From Mycobacterium angelicum (lineage in GTDB: Bacteria > Actinomycetota > Actinomycetes > Mycobacteriales > Mycobacteriaceae), in NCBI RefSeq assembly GCF_002086155.1, contig NZ_MVHE01000032.1, positions 1 through 57,923 on the forward strand: DNA of 57,923 nt, given 5' to 3'. Below are positions 50,817-57,923 of the stretch, one piece after another. The first letter of the stretch is position 1. The number at the start of each line of letters is the position of its first letter. A program made the translations under genes and the position numbers. The notes beneath the pieces are model-generated. The model saw nothing but the letters and a program-made list of their open reading frames with translations. It did not search any database and was not told the origin of the DNA.

Positions 50817-53198
50817 GTGAGTCGCGAGGCCGGGAATCGGCCGACACCGCTTGGCGAATTGCGGGTTGTCGAGATCAGTGATCGCATTGCCGGCAGCTAC
50901 TGCGGGAAGCTGCTGGTGGACGCTGGTGCGCAGGTCCGCAAAATCGAACCGCCGCAAGGGGATTCGTTGCGGCGGTACACGGCGACATGCTCTCCGGTGG
51001 ACGGCGCGGCGTCGCCGTTGTTCAGCTATCTGAATGCCGGCAAGCGCAGCCTGGTTCTGACGCCGAATTCCGAACGGTATCTAGCCGAACTCGCCGCGGC
51101 CGACATCGTGATTGTCACCGCCAGTCGGTCGCAGGCGGCGGCCCTTGGCATCGACCCGCAGCGATTGTCAGCCGACGCCGGGCAGGCGGTCATTGTCACG
51201 ATTTCCGATTTCGGCTGGGCCGGCCCGTACGCCGAACGCGCCGCCACCGAGTTCACCCTTCAAGCCTGGGCCGGGTCGCCCGGCTTTCGCGGCGACCCCG
51301 CCGGCCCGCCCATTTCGATCGGCGGCAGCCTGGGGGAGTACATGGGCGGCGTCTTCGCCGCGTTCGGCGCGCTGGCCGTGCGTCGTCGCGTCGAGCACGG
51401 CGGCCCGGGTGAGCACCTCGACCTGTCCATGCTCGAGGCCATGGCCTTGATGCAGAGCAGTGAATGGCTGCATTCCCAGCTGCTGCAGGTGGGTCCGGTG
51501 CGGCGCACCCTGGAAGTGCCCTCGATCGTACCTGCCAAGGACGGCTACGTCGGCATCACGATGGTCACCGGTCAGCAGTGGCTGGACTTCGCTGCGATGG
51601 TCGAATGCCCGCAGCTAGAGGAGATTCCGCAGCTGCGCTTTCAGATCGGCCGCTGGGAATACCGCGATCTCATCCGCGAATTGATCGGTCCCTGGATGGC
51701 CGAACGGACCGTGCAGGAGATCGTCGAGTTGGGGCAGCTGTTCCGGTTGCCGATCGCCGCGCTGGGCAATGGTGCCACCATTCGGGGCACGGACTATGCG
51801 ATCGAACGCGGGGTGTTCGTCGACAACCCGGCCGGGTTTCACCAGCCGCGTCCGCCGTGGCTGATGTCGCAGTGTGCGCCCGCACCGGTGGGCGCTACGC
51901 CCGCTTTGGGTGCGGGCGGTGACGAATCATCTTGGCAAAAACAAGAACTCACCGGTCAATCGTCACCACTCGGGTTGCCGCTGCACGGTGTTCGCGTCGT
52001 CGATCTGACCGCATTCTGGGCCGGGCCGGCGGCCACTCATCTTTTGGCGGCGTTCGGCGCCGACGTCGTGAAGGTGGAGTCGATTCAGCGCCCCGACGGC
52101 ATCCGGTACTCCGGTGGCATGCGCACCGATGTCGACGACTGGTGGGAGTACGGCTGGGTGTTCCATGCGATGAACACCAACAAGCGTTCGGTCACACTGG
52201 ATTTGGGCTCCGACGAGGGGCGGCGGTTGTTCCTTGCGATGGCCGCCGACGCCGATGTCGTCATCGAGAACTTCTCCCCGCGAGTGATGGACCACTTCGG
52301 GCTCACCGCCGACGTACTGCTGGAGATAAACCCCAAACTCGTCGTCGCCCGGATGCCGGCTTTTGGTCTGGATGGGCCGTGGCGCGAGCGAGTGGGATTC
52401 GCGCCCACCATGGAGCAGATCGGCGGCTTGACCTGGGTGACCGGGTTGCCAGAGACGCCACCGGTGACCCCGCGCGGTGCCTGTGATCCGCTGGCAGGCG
52501 TGCATGCCGCCTTCTCGGTGCTGGCCGCGCTGAACTTCGCCGAACGCACCGGATCGGGCCAGCAGGTCGAGTTGCCGATGGTGGAAGCGGTGTTGAACAC
52601 CACGGCGATACAACCGATCGAAACCGAGGTGTTCGGTACGACCCTGCGCCGGCGTGGCAACCGCGGCCACGGCGGAGCGCTGCAGAACATCTATCGGTGC
52701 GCCGGGGACGACGATTGGATCGCGGTCAGCGTGGTCTGTGACCGGCAGTGGCGGGCGTTGGTTGAGGTGATGGGTCGACCGTCCTGGTGCGACGAAGGAT
52801 TGGCGACGGCCGCCGCACGCTTGGAGCGCACTGACGAGATCGACGCCGCGCTGCGGGATTGGTTTGCCGAGCAGTCGCTGGCGCCGACGGTGGAACGGCT
52901 GGCCGAAGCCGGCATTCCGGCGGCCCCAGTGGTGTCGCCGTCGTTGGTGACGGACAATCCGCAACTGCGCGAGCGCGGATTCTTCGAATCGCTGCATCAC
53001 CCGCGGACCGGTCCCAACCTGTATCCCACACCGCCGTTCGCGTTGCTTGCCGGCCAGCGCGAGTGGCTGCTGCGGGCCCCGCCGACGCTGGGCCAGCACA
53101 ATGAAGAGATATTGCGCGATAGATGTGGGCTGGCTGAGGACGAACTCGCGCGCCTCGCGGCAAGCGGGGTGATCGGGACCCGCCCGGCGGGGCTCTAA
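50817..53198 (+). CDS. Tandem CaiB/BaiF class III CoA-transferase
   Basis: This 793-residue protein holds two complete class III CoA-transferase domains joined by a Gly/Ala/Pro/Ser-rich linker (about 383-415). Half one (GELRVVEISDRIAGSYCGKLLVDAGAQVRKIEPPQGD...) and half two (GVRVVDLTAFWAGPAATHLLAAFGADVVKVESIQRPDG...) each start with the family signature. Single-domain members act as intertwined dimers, so the fusion may work as a pseudo-dimer. The expected role is transfer of CoA between a carboxylic acid and a thioester, feeding the FadE steps. Translation probably starts at GTG 50817. Longer frames to 50517 overlap GntR. Confidence 0.9.
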   Translation: MSREAGNRPTPLGELRVVEISDRIAGSYCGKLLVDAGAQVRKIEPPQGDSLRRYTATCSPVDGAASPLFSYLNAGKRSLVLTPNSERYLAELAAADIVIVTASRSQAAALGIDPQRLSADAGQAVIVTISDFGWAGPYAERAATEFTLQAWAGSPGFRGDPAGPPISIGGSLGEYMGGVFAAFGALAVRRRVEHGGPGEHLDLSMLEAMALMQSSEWLHSQLLQVGPVRRTLEVPSIVPAKDGYVGITMVTGQQWLDFAAMVECPQLEEIPQLRFQIGRWEYRDLIRELIGPWMAERTVQEIVELGQLFRLPIAALGNGATIRGTDYAIERGVFVDNPAGFHQPRPPWLMSQCAPAPVGATPALGAGGDESSWQKQELTGQSSPLGLPLHGVRVVDLTAFWAGPAATHLLAAFGADVVKVESIQRPDGIRYSGGMRTDVDDWWEYGWVFHAMNTNKRSVTLDLGSDEGRRLFLAMAADADVVIENFSPRVMDHFGLTADVLLEINPKLVVARMPAFGLDGPWRERVGFAPTMEQIGGLTWVTGLPETPPVTPRGACDPLAGVHAAFSVLAALNFAERTGSGQQVELPMVEAVLNTTAIQPIETEVFGTTLRRRGNRGHGGALQNIYRCAGDDDWIAVSVVCDRQWRALVEVMGRPSWCDEGLATAAARLERTDEIDAALRDWFAEQSLAPTVERLAEAGIPAAPVVSPSLVTDNPQLRERGFFESLHHPRTGPNLYPTPPFALLAGQREWLLRAPPTLGQHNEEILRDRCGLAEDELARLAASGVIGTRPAGL

Positions 53199-53773
53199 AG
53201 GGGACTTTGGCTGTGACGCTTGCCGGGAGGGCGTTGGCTTTCACGCAGCGCACGACGTCGACAATGTGCTGTTCGTCCGAGCCGATTACCCTCTCGGAGG
53301 GTCTGTCGCCCCTGCTGCTCGCGACGCATTTCTTCCCCCCACCGTTCGATTTGCTCGATTTCCTCGGCGGTACGGGTTCTCCCACCATTTGGGAATAACA
53401 GCTTGGCGCGCTCGTAGCCGCCGATTTTGCGATGCCGCTGCAGGCCGCGCAGTAGGTTCATAGCCTCGGTGTCGCAGAACCCGGTAACGATCGCAAAGTC
53501 CAGACCCGCCCCGACAAGGCCGCTGGCCCAAGTGATTTCAGTCAGAAACAACATTCGCGCCCAGTCCAGGTTGGTCAGCGGCTCAGCATTTTCCACGGCA
53601 CGCTGAAGGCGAAGGGTGAGTTCACCGAACTCATCCCACGTTGACAACCCCAGCACTTGGAACGGAAAGGGTGCGCCAGATGCTGCCCCTCCCCACTGCT
53701 CCAAGGCTTGCTGAATGAACTCGCGTTCCCTCTCGGTCAGATCGACCGCCACTAACTCAGAAGAGCTTTTCAT
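53195..53773 (-). CDS. Hypothetical protein
   Basis: The 192-residue protein matches no family I recognise. Residues 8-140 look globular and helical (VDLTEREREFIQQALEQWGG, STWDEFGELTLRLQRAVE, NLDWARMLFLTEITWASGLVGAGLDFAIVTGF). The last 45 residues are Arg/Gln-rich and unlike the rest. The DNA under that tail also encodes, in another frame, a copy of the HsdR C-terminus (see findings), so the C-terminus may have been altered by a frameshift or rearrangement. ATG at 53771-53773 gives the shortest product; a TTG further left is possible. Its neighbour to the right is the restriction R subunit. Confidence 0.6.
   Translation of the reverse strand: MKSSSELVAVDLTEREREFIQQALEQWGGAASGAPFPFQVLGLSTWDEFGELTLRLQRAVENAEPLTNLDWARMLFLTEITWASGLVGAGLDFAIVTGFCDTEAMNLLRGLQRHRKIGGYERAKLLFPNGGRTRTAEEIEQIERWGEEMRREQQGRQTLREGNRLGRTAHCRRRALRESQRPPGKRHSQSPL
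53214..53266. repeat. Imperfect copy of the hsdR 3' end
   Basis: This 53-base segment matches 53892-53944, inside the last codons of hsdR, at 44 of 53 positions by hand alignment. On the minus strand it reads EQHIVDVVRCVKANALPASVTA, against GIVDVLRTVKANAAPTSVIA at the end of HsdR. Confidence 0.65.
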
Positions 53774-53883
53774 CGAACCGATCGTACGACCAGCACCTGA
53801 CGTATGGGGATGTCGACTGCCACGATGCTGCAAACTACCGCGGCCAGGTTGTAGCTAGTCCAGCAATGAGCGACTCAAGCGGC

Positions 53884-56800
53884 CTACGCTATGACGCTTG
53901 TTGGGGCGGCGTTGGCCTTCACGGTGCGAAGGACGTCGACAATGCCCATCACGTGTGCATCCGGAAAGAGTGCATCAGGTCCCGTGGGCGCATGGTCGGT
54001 GTAGGGCGACTCATACAGACGTGCCGGGTCGACCACCCCGTTTTCGATCAGTTCCTCGATGATGAGGTTGACGAACCTGATCTGCTCGACAGTGAACTTC
54101 GTTCCATCCAGGTAGCTACCGAAGGCCTCGATCGCGGCCTGCCGGTCGAGGCCCACCAGCGACCGGATGAGTAAACCAAGGCCATGGGCTCGCTCTTTCG
54201 CCTGGGCGATGTCGGCTGGTTCGCCAACACCGCTCTCGATAAGCATCTGCTCTAAAGCCAGCAGGTCGTCGGGGGTGAGTGGTTTGTTTCGGCGGAGCCG
54301 TTGCAAGGCGACGTGGTCCTCGTGTTGTCTAAGGTACGCCGCGGCTTTGGCGTTGAAGCGTTCCCAGTTGGTTCCGGGCATGACACCCGGCAGATCCACC
54401 AAGACAGCTTCGCTCAGCTCGTCTTCAAAGTCGGTGTAAACGGCGGCTTTTCGGGTCTTCTCCAAAAACTTCAGCAGACTGCGCAGTCTTACGCGCGCAA
54501 GTTCGAGCATCGGCAGAGTGACATCGACCCACCATTCGTCCCCGGCCACCTCGTCGAGAAGCGTCTGCTGTTCGGCGACGGACGGGATTCTGGTCTGGTT
54601 GAGCAGCCCGGTAGCAATGGCCTGGACATGCTCGCGGAGTCGCTCGGCGGACACTGCATCGCCATCCAGCTGTGCAAGCTGCCGCCGAAGGATCAGCAGG
54701 TCGAAACGCTTGGCGTCCTCATCGTCGTCGGTGCCGGCCGACGGCAGCGGCGCTAAATGTTCGGCGATGTCGCCGGCCGCTTCAGTGGTCAGCGACGACC
54801 AGGCGGGCCACTGGGTGTATTGCTCGACCCACCGCCGGTAAGGCCGCACCAGGAAGTTGTCCGGGTTCATGCCGACGACGATCCGGTGCAGTGTCCATGC
54901 GGTGTCGACGCGCAGGCCGCGCTCCGATTCAACACCTTTTCCTTGCGGCGGTTCCGACTCTTCTTGCGGCACAGCTGAATCTAGTGCTGTAATCAGGCCC
55001 AGTCGGGTTTCGAAGAGCCGCTGATTCAATGACTTCTGCATTGAGCCTTCCGAGCCGGGCAGGTCCTGACTGAAATATTCGAGATTGCCGCAAAAGTCGA
55101 AGACATAGAAGTTCTTCTTGTCCTGTCCCGGCCCGAAGAGGTTGGGACACAGGCGAGTTCCACGGCCTATCATCTGCCAGAACTTACTTTTGGAGCGAAC
55201 CAGCTTGAAGAACACCAGGTTTACGACCTCGGGTATATCGATACCCGTATCGAGCATGTCGACCGAGATCGCGATGTGCGGGGCTTTGTCGGAAATCGAG
55301 AAATCGTCGATCAAGTTTTGGGCATAACTCATGCTATGCGTGATGGTCCGCGCGAAATGGCCTGCATGTTCGGGATATTGGACATCGAACCGCTGCTGGA
55401 AAAACTCGGCGTGTTCCTGGTTCTTGGCGAACACAATGGTCTTGCCCAGCCGATCACCATCGGCGACTTTGTAGCCCTTTTCCATCAGAGTGGCTAGGAC
55501 CTTGTCGACCGTGTCTTCGTTGAACAGGAATTTGTTGAGCTCCTCTGACGACACGGCATCGGGCACTTCGCCGTCCTCGCCCCAGTCCAGCGAGTCCCAT
55601 TCGTCCTTTTCCTCTTCGCTCAGGTCGTCGTAGCGGATGCCCTGGCGCAGAAACTTTGTGCCGACGGACACCCCGACCGGTGGAACGAGAAAGCCTTCGA
55701 GGACGGCTTCATCGAGGCTGTAGGCGTCGGTGGGGACGCCGTCTTCCAGGTGGAAGAGCCGGTAGGTGTTGTGGTCGACTTCATCTTTGGGTGTGGCGGT
55801 GAGGCCCACGAGTAGCGAGTCGAACCACTCGAAGATTGCCCGGTATTTGTGGTACACCGACCGGTGCGCTTCGTCGATGACCACCAGATCGAAATAGCCA
55901 GGGCCGAACTTCCGTAGACCGTCATCGGTCTCGTTGATGAGATTCACCATCGTTGGGTAGGTCGAGACGTAAACCCTTCCGTCCGTGATCTTTTCGGTCA
56001 CTAAGTTCACGGCGGTGGCGGATGGGTAGTGCCTCTTGAATGCGTTGACGGCCTGATTGACCAGCGCGGTCCGGTCCGCGAGAAACAGGACCCGCTTGAC
56101 CCAGTTCGCTTCCATCAACTGCTTCACCAGCGCGATCACCGTGCGGGTCTTGCCTGCGCCGGTCGCCATGACCAGCAAAGCTTCTCGCTGCTTTCGGGAG
56201 AGTGCTTCGTCGATCGCGCGAATAGCTCGATGTTGGTAGTGCCGTTCGACGATGCTCGAGTCAATCGGGGCATCGGTGAGCGCAAGCCGGGCATGACGGC
56301 GGTGGATCATCAGTTCTAGCTCGTCGCGCGTGTAGAAGCCTTGCGCCTGCCGCGGCGGATAGCCGCCGGCGTCGTCCCACAGCCAATGTTCATAACCGTT
56401 GGTGTAGAAGATCACTGGCCGTCGGCCTGTCGTCGCTTCCAGGCAGTCCGCGTACACCTTGGCCTGTTGCTGACCCACCTCGGGGCTCTTCTTTGTCCGC
56501 TTCGCTTCGACCACCGCGAGCGGAAGACCGTCGGTTCCCCAAAGGACATAGTCGACGTAGCCGATGCCCTCGTTGTTCGGCATCCCGGTGACTTCGAATT
56601 CGCGGTCTTTTGGGTCGGCAAGTGGCCAACCCGCCTCAGCGAGTAGAACGTCGATGAACCGGTCGCGGGTTTCGGCTTCCGAGTAGTCGCGGTCGTCGAC
56701 TTGCTGGTTGGCTGCCTGGGCTTTCTTGATTTCTTCACGCAGCTTGGCGATCTCGGCGTCTTGTGCGGCGGCAAGTTCGTCTCTCTCGGCCAGCGCTTTG

Positions 56801-57300
56801 GCGTGCGCTTCGTCCTGCGCCTTGAATTTTGCGGCGAGCTTGGCAACCTCCTCGCGAGTCAGAGGAGCCGCCTTGGCTGCCAGGCGCGGGTCGAATGGTG
56901 CCTTGAGCGGAACCGCTTTGGGATTGGTCGAATAGTGGAACGCCGCCCACACGACGACGTGATGCAATTCTCTTAGTGCGTCCAGTGCGGCTTTTTGCGG
57001 GATCGGTCGTTGCTCGTGGACTGCCGTGTTACCCAGTTTGCGAATCAGATTGAGTTTCTGGGCAATCCCTTGGCCAGTCTTCGCGCGGAAAGCGGCGTCG
57101 TTGATTCGCGCGGCAAGGTCATCTTTGTACGGGATCGGCAGGGCCAGCACGTCATACAGATGACGGACGAGGTGCTCGACCGCACGCCGACTGTATACGC
57201 AGGATGAGCGCGGGTCACTGGTGGCATAGCTTTCCGCGCGTGCGCAGTCGGTGTGGATGCCGGGCCAGTTGATGGCGCGGACGAAGTCGAAATTCGTCAC
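53884..57300 (-). CDS. Type I restriction-modification system R subunit (HsdR-like helicase/nuclease)
   Basis: The 1138-residue protein has an N-terminal DUF4145 domain (about 20-125), a coiled coil (145-205) and an HSDR_N nuclease domain with a PD-(D/E)xK core (Asp250 and Glu265-Ala-Lys267). An SF2 motor follows, with ATGAGKT Walker A (379-385), DEAH (476-479), LVGLTATP, and QMIGRGTR. This architecture is that of type I R subunits of the DUF4145 class, which translocate DNA and cleave foreign sequences. Normally hsdM and hsdS accompany it; neither lies to the left, and only a toxin-antitoxin-like pair is seen before the right edge. Start is an ATG at 57298-57300. Confidence 0.9.
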   Translation of the reverse strand: MTNFDFVRAINWPGIHTDCARAESYATSDPRSSCVYSRRAVEHLVRHLYDVLALPIPYKDDLAARINDAAFRAKTGQGIAQKLNLIRKLGNTAVHEQRPIPQKAALDALRELHHVVVWAAFHYSTNPKAVPLKAPFDPRLAAKAAPLTREEVAKLAAKFKAQDEAHAKALAERDELAAAQDAEIAKLREEIKKAQAANQQVDDRDYSEAETRDRFIDVLLAEAGWPLADPKDREFEVTGMPNNEGIGYVDYVLWGTDGLPLAVVEAKRTKKSPEVGQQQAKVYADCLEATTGRRPVIFYTNGYEHWLWDDAGGYPPRQAQGFYTRDELELMIHRRHARLALTDAPIDSSIVERHYQHRAIRAIDEALSRKQREALLVMATGAGKTRTVIALVKQLMEANWVKRVLFLADRTALVNQAVNAFKRHYPSATAVNLVTEKITDGRVYVSTYPTMVNLINETDDGLRKFGPGYFDLVVIDEAHRSVYHKYRAIFEWFDSLLVGLTATPKDEVDHNTYRLFHLEDGVPTDAYSLDEAVLEGFLVPPVGVSVGTKFLRQGIRYDDLSEEEKDEWDSLDWGEDGEVPDAVSSEELNKFLFNEDTVDKVLATLMEKGYKVADGDRLGKTIVFAKNQEHAEFFQQRFDVQYPEHAGHFARTITHSMSYAQNLIDDFSISDKAPHIAISVDMLDTGIDIPEVVNLVFFKLVRSKSKFWQMIGRGTRLCPNLFGPGQDKKNFYVFDFCGNLEYFSQDLPGSEGSMQKSLNQRLFETRLGLITALDSAVPQEESEPPQGKGVESERGLRVDTAWTLHRIVVGMNPDNFLVRPYRRWVEQYTQWPAWSSLTTEAAGDIAEHLAPLPSAGTDDDEDAKRFDLLILRRQLAQLDGDAVSAERLREHVQAIATGLLNQTRIPSVAEQQTLLDEVAGDEWWVDVTLPMLELARVRLRSLLKFLEKTRKAAVYTDFEDELSEAVLVDLPGVMPGTNWERFNAKAAAYLRQHEDHVALQRLRRNKPLTPDDLLALEQMLIESGVGEPADIAQAKERAHGLGLLIRSLVGLDRQAAIEAFGSYLDGTKFTVEQIRFVNLIIEELIENGVVDPARLYESPYTDHAPTGPDALFPDAHVMGIVDVLRTVKANAAPTSVIA

Positions 57301-57407
57301 CCAGTCCTCCTCCCCAAATCAGGCCATCATCGCATTCGCTTACGGATTGCTCCGCTCGTTTAGGGGCGAACCGAAAAGGATCGCACAGGACACCGACATT
57401 CAGTGCT

Positions 57408-57656
57408 TCAGTAGGTTTGTCGGTCCGTGACAGTTCGCGCCGAGTGGCGCAGTTCGTGTTCTACAGCGCGGCGAATCCATGATGAGACGGAGCGGTCATC
57501 CGCCGCCGCGGCGGCGCGTACCTGCTCCAGCAGTTCGGGCGGGAAGCGGACGGGGACGGTGGCGGTGAGCCGTCGGCGTCCCGGTCCCTGCGGTTGCTGG
57601 TTTTCAGGGCGGGCGTAGAACTCGTATTCCTCGTCAGGGTTCATGGGCTTGCTCAT
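57408..57656 (-). CDS. Ribbon-helix-helix protein, antitoxin-like
   Basis: The 82-residue protein contains RRRLTATVPVRFPPELLEQVRAAAAADDRSVSSWIRRAVEHEL, the beta-strand/helix/helix pattern of Arc/CopG proteins, preceded by an acidic/aromatic N-terminus. Its ATG overlaps the stop of the upstream partial gene by four bases, a typical toxin-antitoxin arrangement though here the putative toxin comes first. It would repress its own promoter and neutralise a partner toxin. hsdR begins 107 bases downstream. Confidence 0.75.
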   Translation of the reverse strand: MSKPMNPDEEYEFYARPENQQPQGPGRRRLTATVPVRFPPELLEQVRAAAAADDRSVSSWIRRAVEHELRHSARTVTDRQTY

Positions 57657-57923
57657 CTGTCTCTCCGGTATTGGTCAGCGAGTTGATTAGAGGCTTGATA
57701 ACACCCGATAGGACGGCATTGGGTGGGGTTGCCGCCGCGTGCGGGCGCCAGCGGCACCATGAGCACATTGCCGGCGATCTCGGCGACCATCAGCGAATGT
57801 GCGGGAGGTTTAGCGGGATAAAACATCGGATCTGAAGCCCAGACCTCTCGAATGTCCTCGATGCCCAGGGTTGCGTCCAGCAGAGTGGTGTACGAGTCGG
57901 ACCTGATCAGCGGTACCGGCGTG
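57653..57923 (-). CDS. Partial gene, toxin-like partner of the RHH protein
   Basis: About 89 C-terminal residues are visible, running off the right edge: LLDATLGIEDIREVWASDPMF, HSLMVAEIAGNVLMVPLAP, TQCRPIGCYQASNQLADQYRRD. The order of strands and the CRPIGCYQAS ending are loosely reminiscent of BrnT-like RelE-fold toxins. The four-base overlap with the ribbon-helix-helix gene supports a toxin-antitoxin unit. The N-terminus is missing, so the family remains unproven. Confidence 0.45.
   Translation of the reverse strand, partial: TPVPLIRSDSYTTLLDATLGIEDIREVWASDPMFYPAKPPAHSLMVAEIAGNVLMVPLAPARGGNPTQCRPIGCYQASNQLADQYRRDR

Noticed and set aside
52726..53388. 220-codon minus-strand frame overlapping the CoA-transferase end
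   Set aside because: Only about 22 codons resemble the HsdR tail; the rest is antisense to the CoA-transferase, so it is treated as a repeat remnant and not a gene.
1..57923. tRNA, rRNA, CRISPR arrays and transposases
   Set aside because: None was seen: no cloverleaf-like arms with CCA context, no regularly spaced repeats and no DDE-type frame. A covariance-model scan would be needed to exclude small RNAs.

Overview
The window looks like a slow-growing Mycobacterium other than the M. tuberculosis complex. The GC content is high, starts are often GTG, and genes commonly overlap as ATGA/GTGA. Lineage markers include a YrbE permease of the Mce type, an MmpL transporter, a PE-PPE-EsxG-EsxH cassette, an EspE-like ESX effector, Mce-associated proteins, and an RsbU-type regulator with RsfA closely matching my recollection of M. 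tuberculosis Rv1364c and Rv1365c. Many FadE, P450, SDR and F420-type (LLM) enzymes point to lipid or terpenoid catabolism. I saw no tRNA, rRNA, CRISPR array or insertion sequence.

Layout. 1-1432 (minus): a truncated YrbE-B permease and a Tat/lipoprotein amino-acid-type binding protein. 1900-8187 (plus): a 29-residue peptide, a YcaO-domain enzyme, an esterase and an MmpL transporter. 8347-11108: an APC permease convergent with a PucR-type regulator. 11851-14227: PE, PPE, EsxG and EsxH ending in a hairpin terminator, a displaced copy of the ESX-3 effector set. 14641-18528: a class 3 lipase, then (minus) a membrane adenylate cyclase followed 11 bases later by the EspE-like gene. 19098-29000: F420-type oxidoreductases, a second esterase, a carboxyltransferase, two P450s, SDRs, a DUF1876 protein and an alcohol dehydrogenase. 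30159-32032: an esterase relic and two Mce-associated proteins. 32146-36432: an acyl-CoA dehydrogenase pair, an MFS transporter and a MarR regulator, which separate the Mce-associated pair from the Rv1364c/RsfA-like genes (36487-39026) that are adjacent to it in M. tuberculosis. 39171-41473: an amidohydrolase and a TetR regulator fused to a hotdog thioesterase domain. 41560-42384: a 48-residue peptide ending in GCGLCNM and a protein with a glycine-rich-domain-protein-like fold. 42593-53198: a beta-oxidation block (FadD, four FadE, LLM, SDR, GntR, tandem CoA-transferase). 53195-57923: a defence-like edge with a type I restriction R subunit, a ribbon-helix-helix protein and a partial toxin-like gene.

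The most interesting material is two candidate peptide-modification loci that do not match standard architectures: peptide plus stand-alone YcaO (no TfuA) at 1900-3341, and Cys-tailed peptide plus GRDP-like protein at 41560-42384. Other signals are a 19-bp palindrome upstream of both ESX-effector operons, and a matched pair of candidate operators around the TetR-thioesterase fusion. All functional assignments come from reading motifs and from memory of families; no database search was run.
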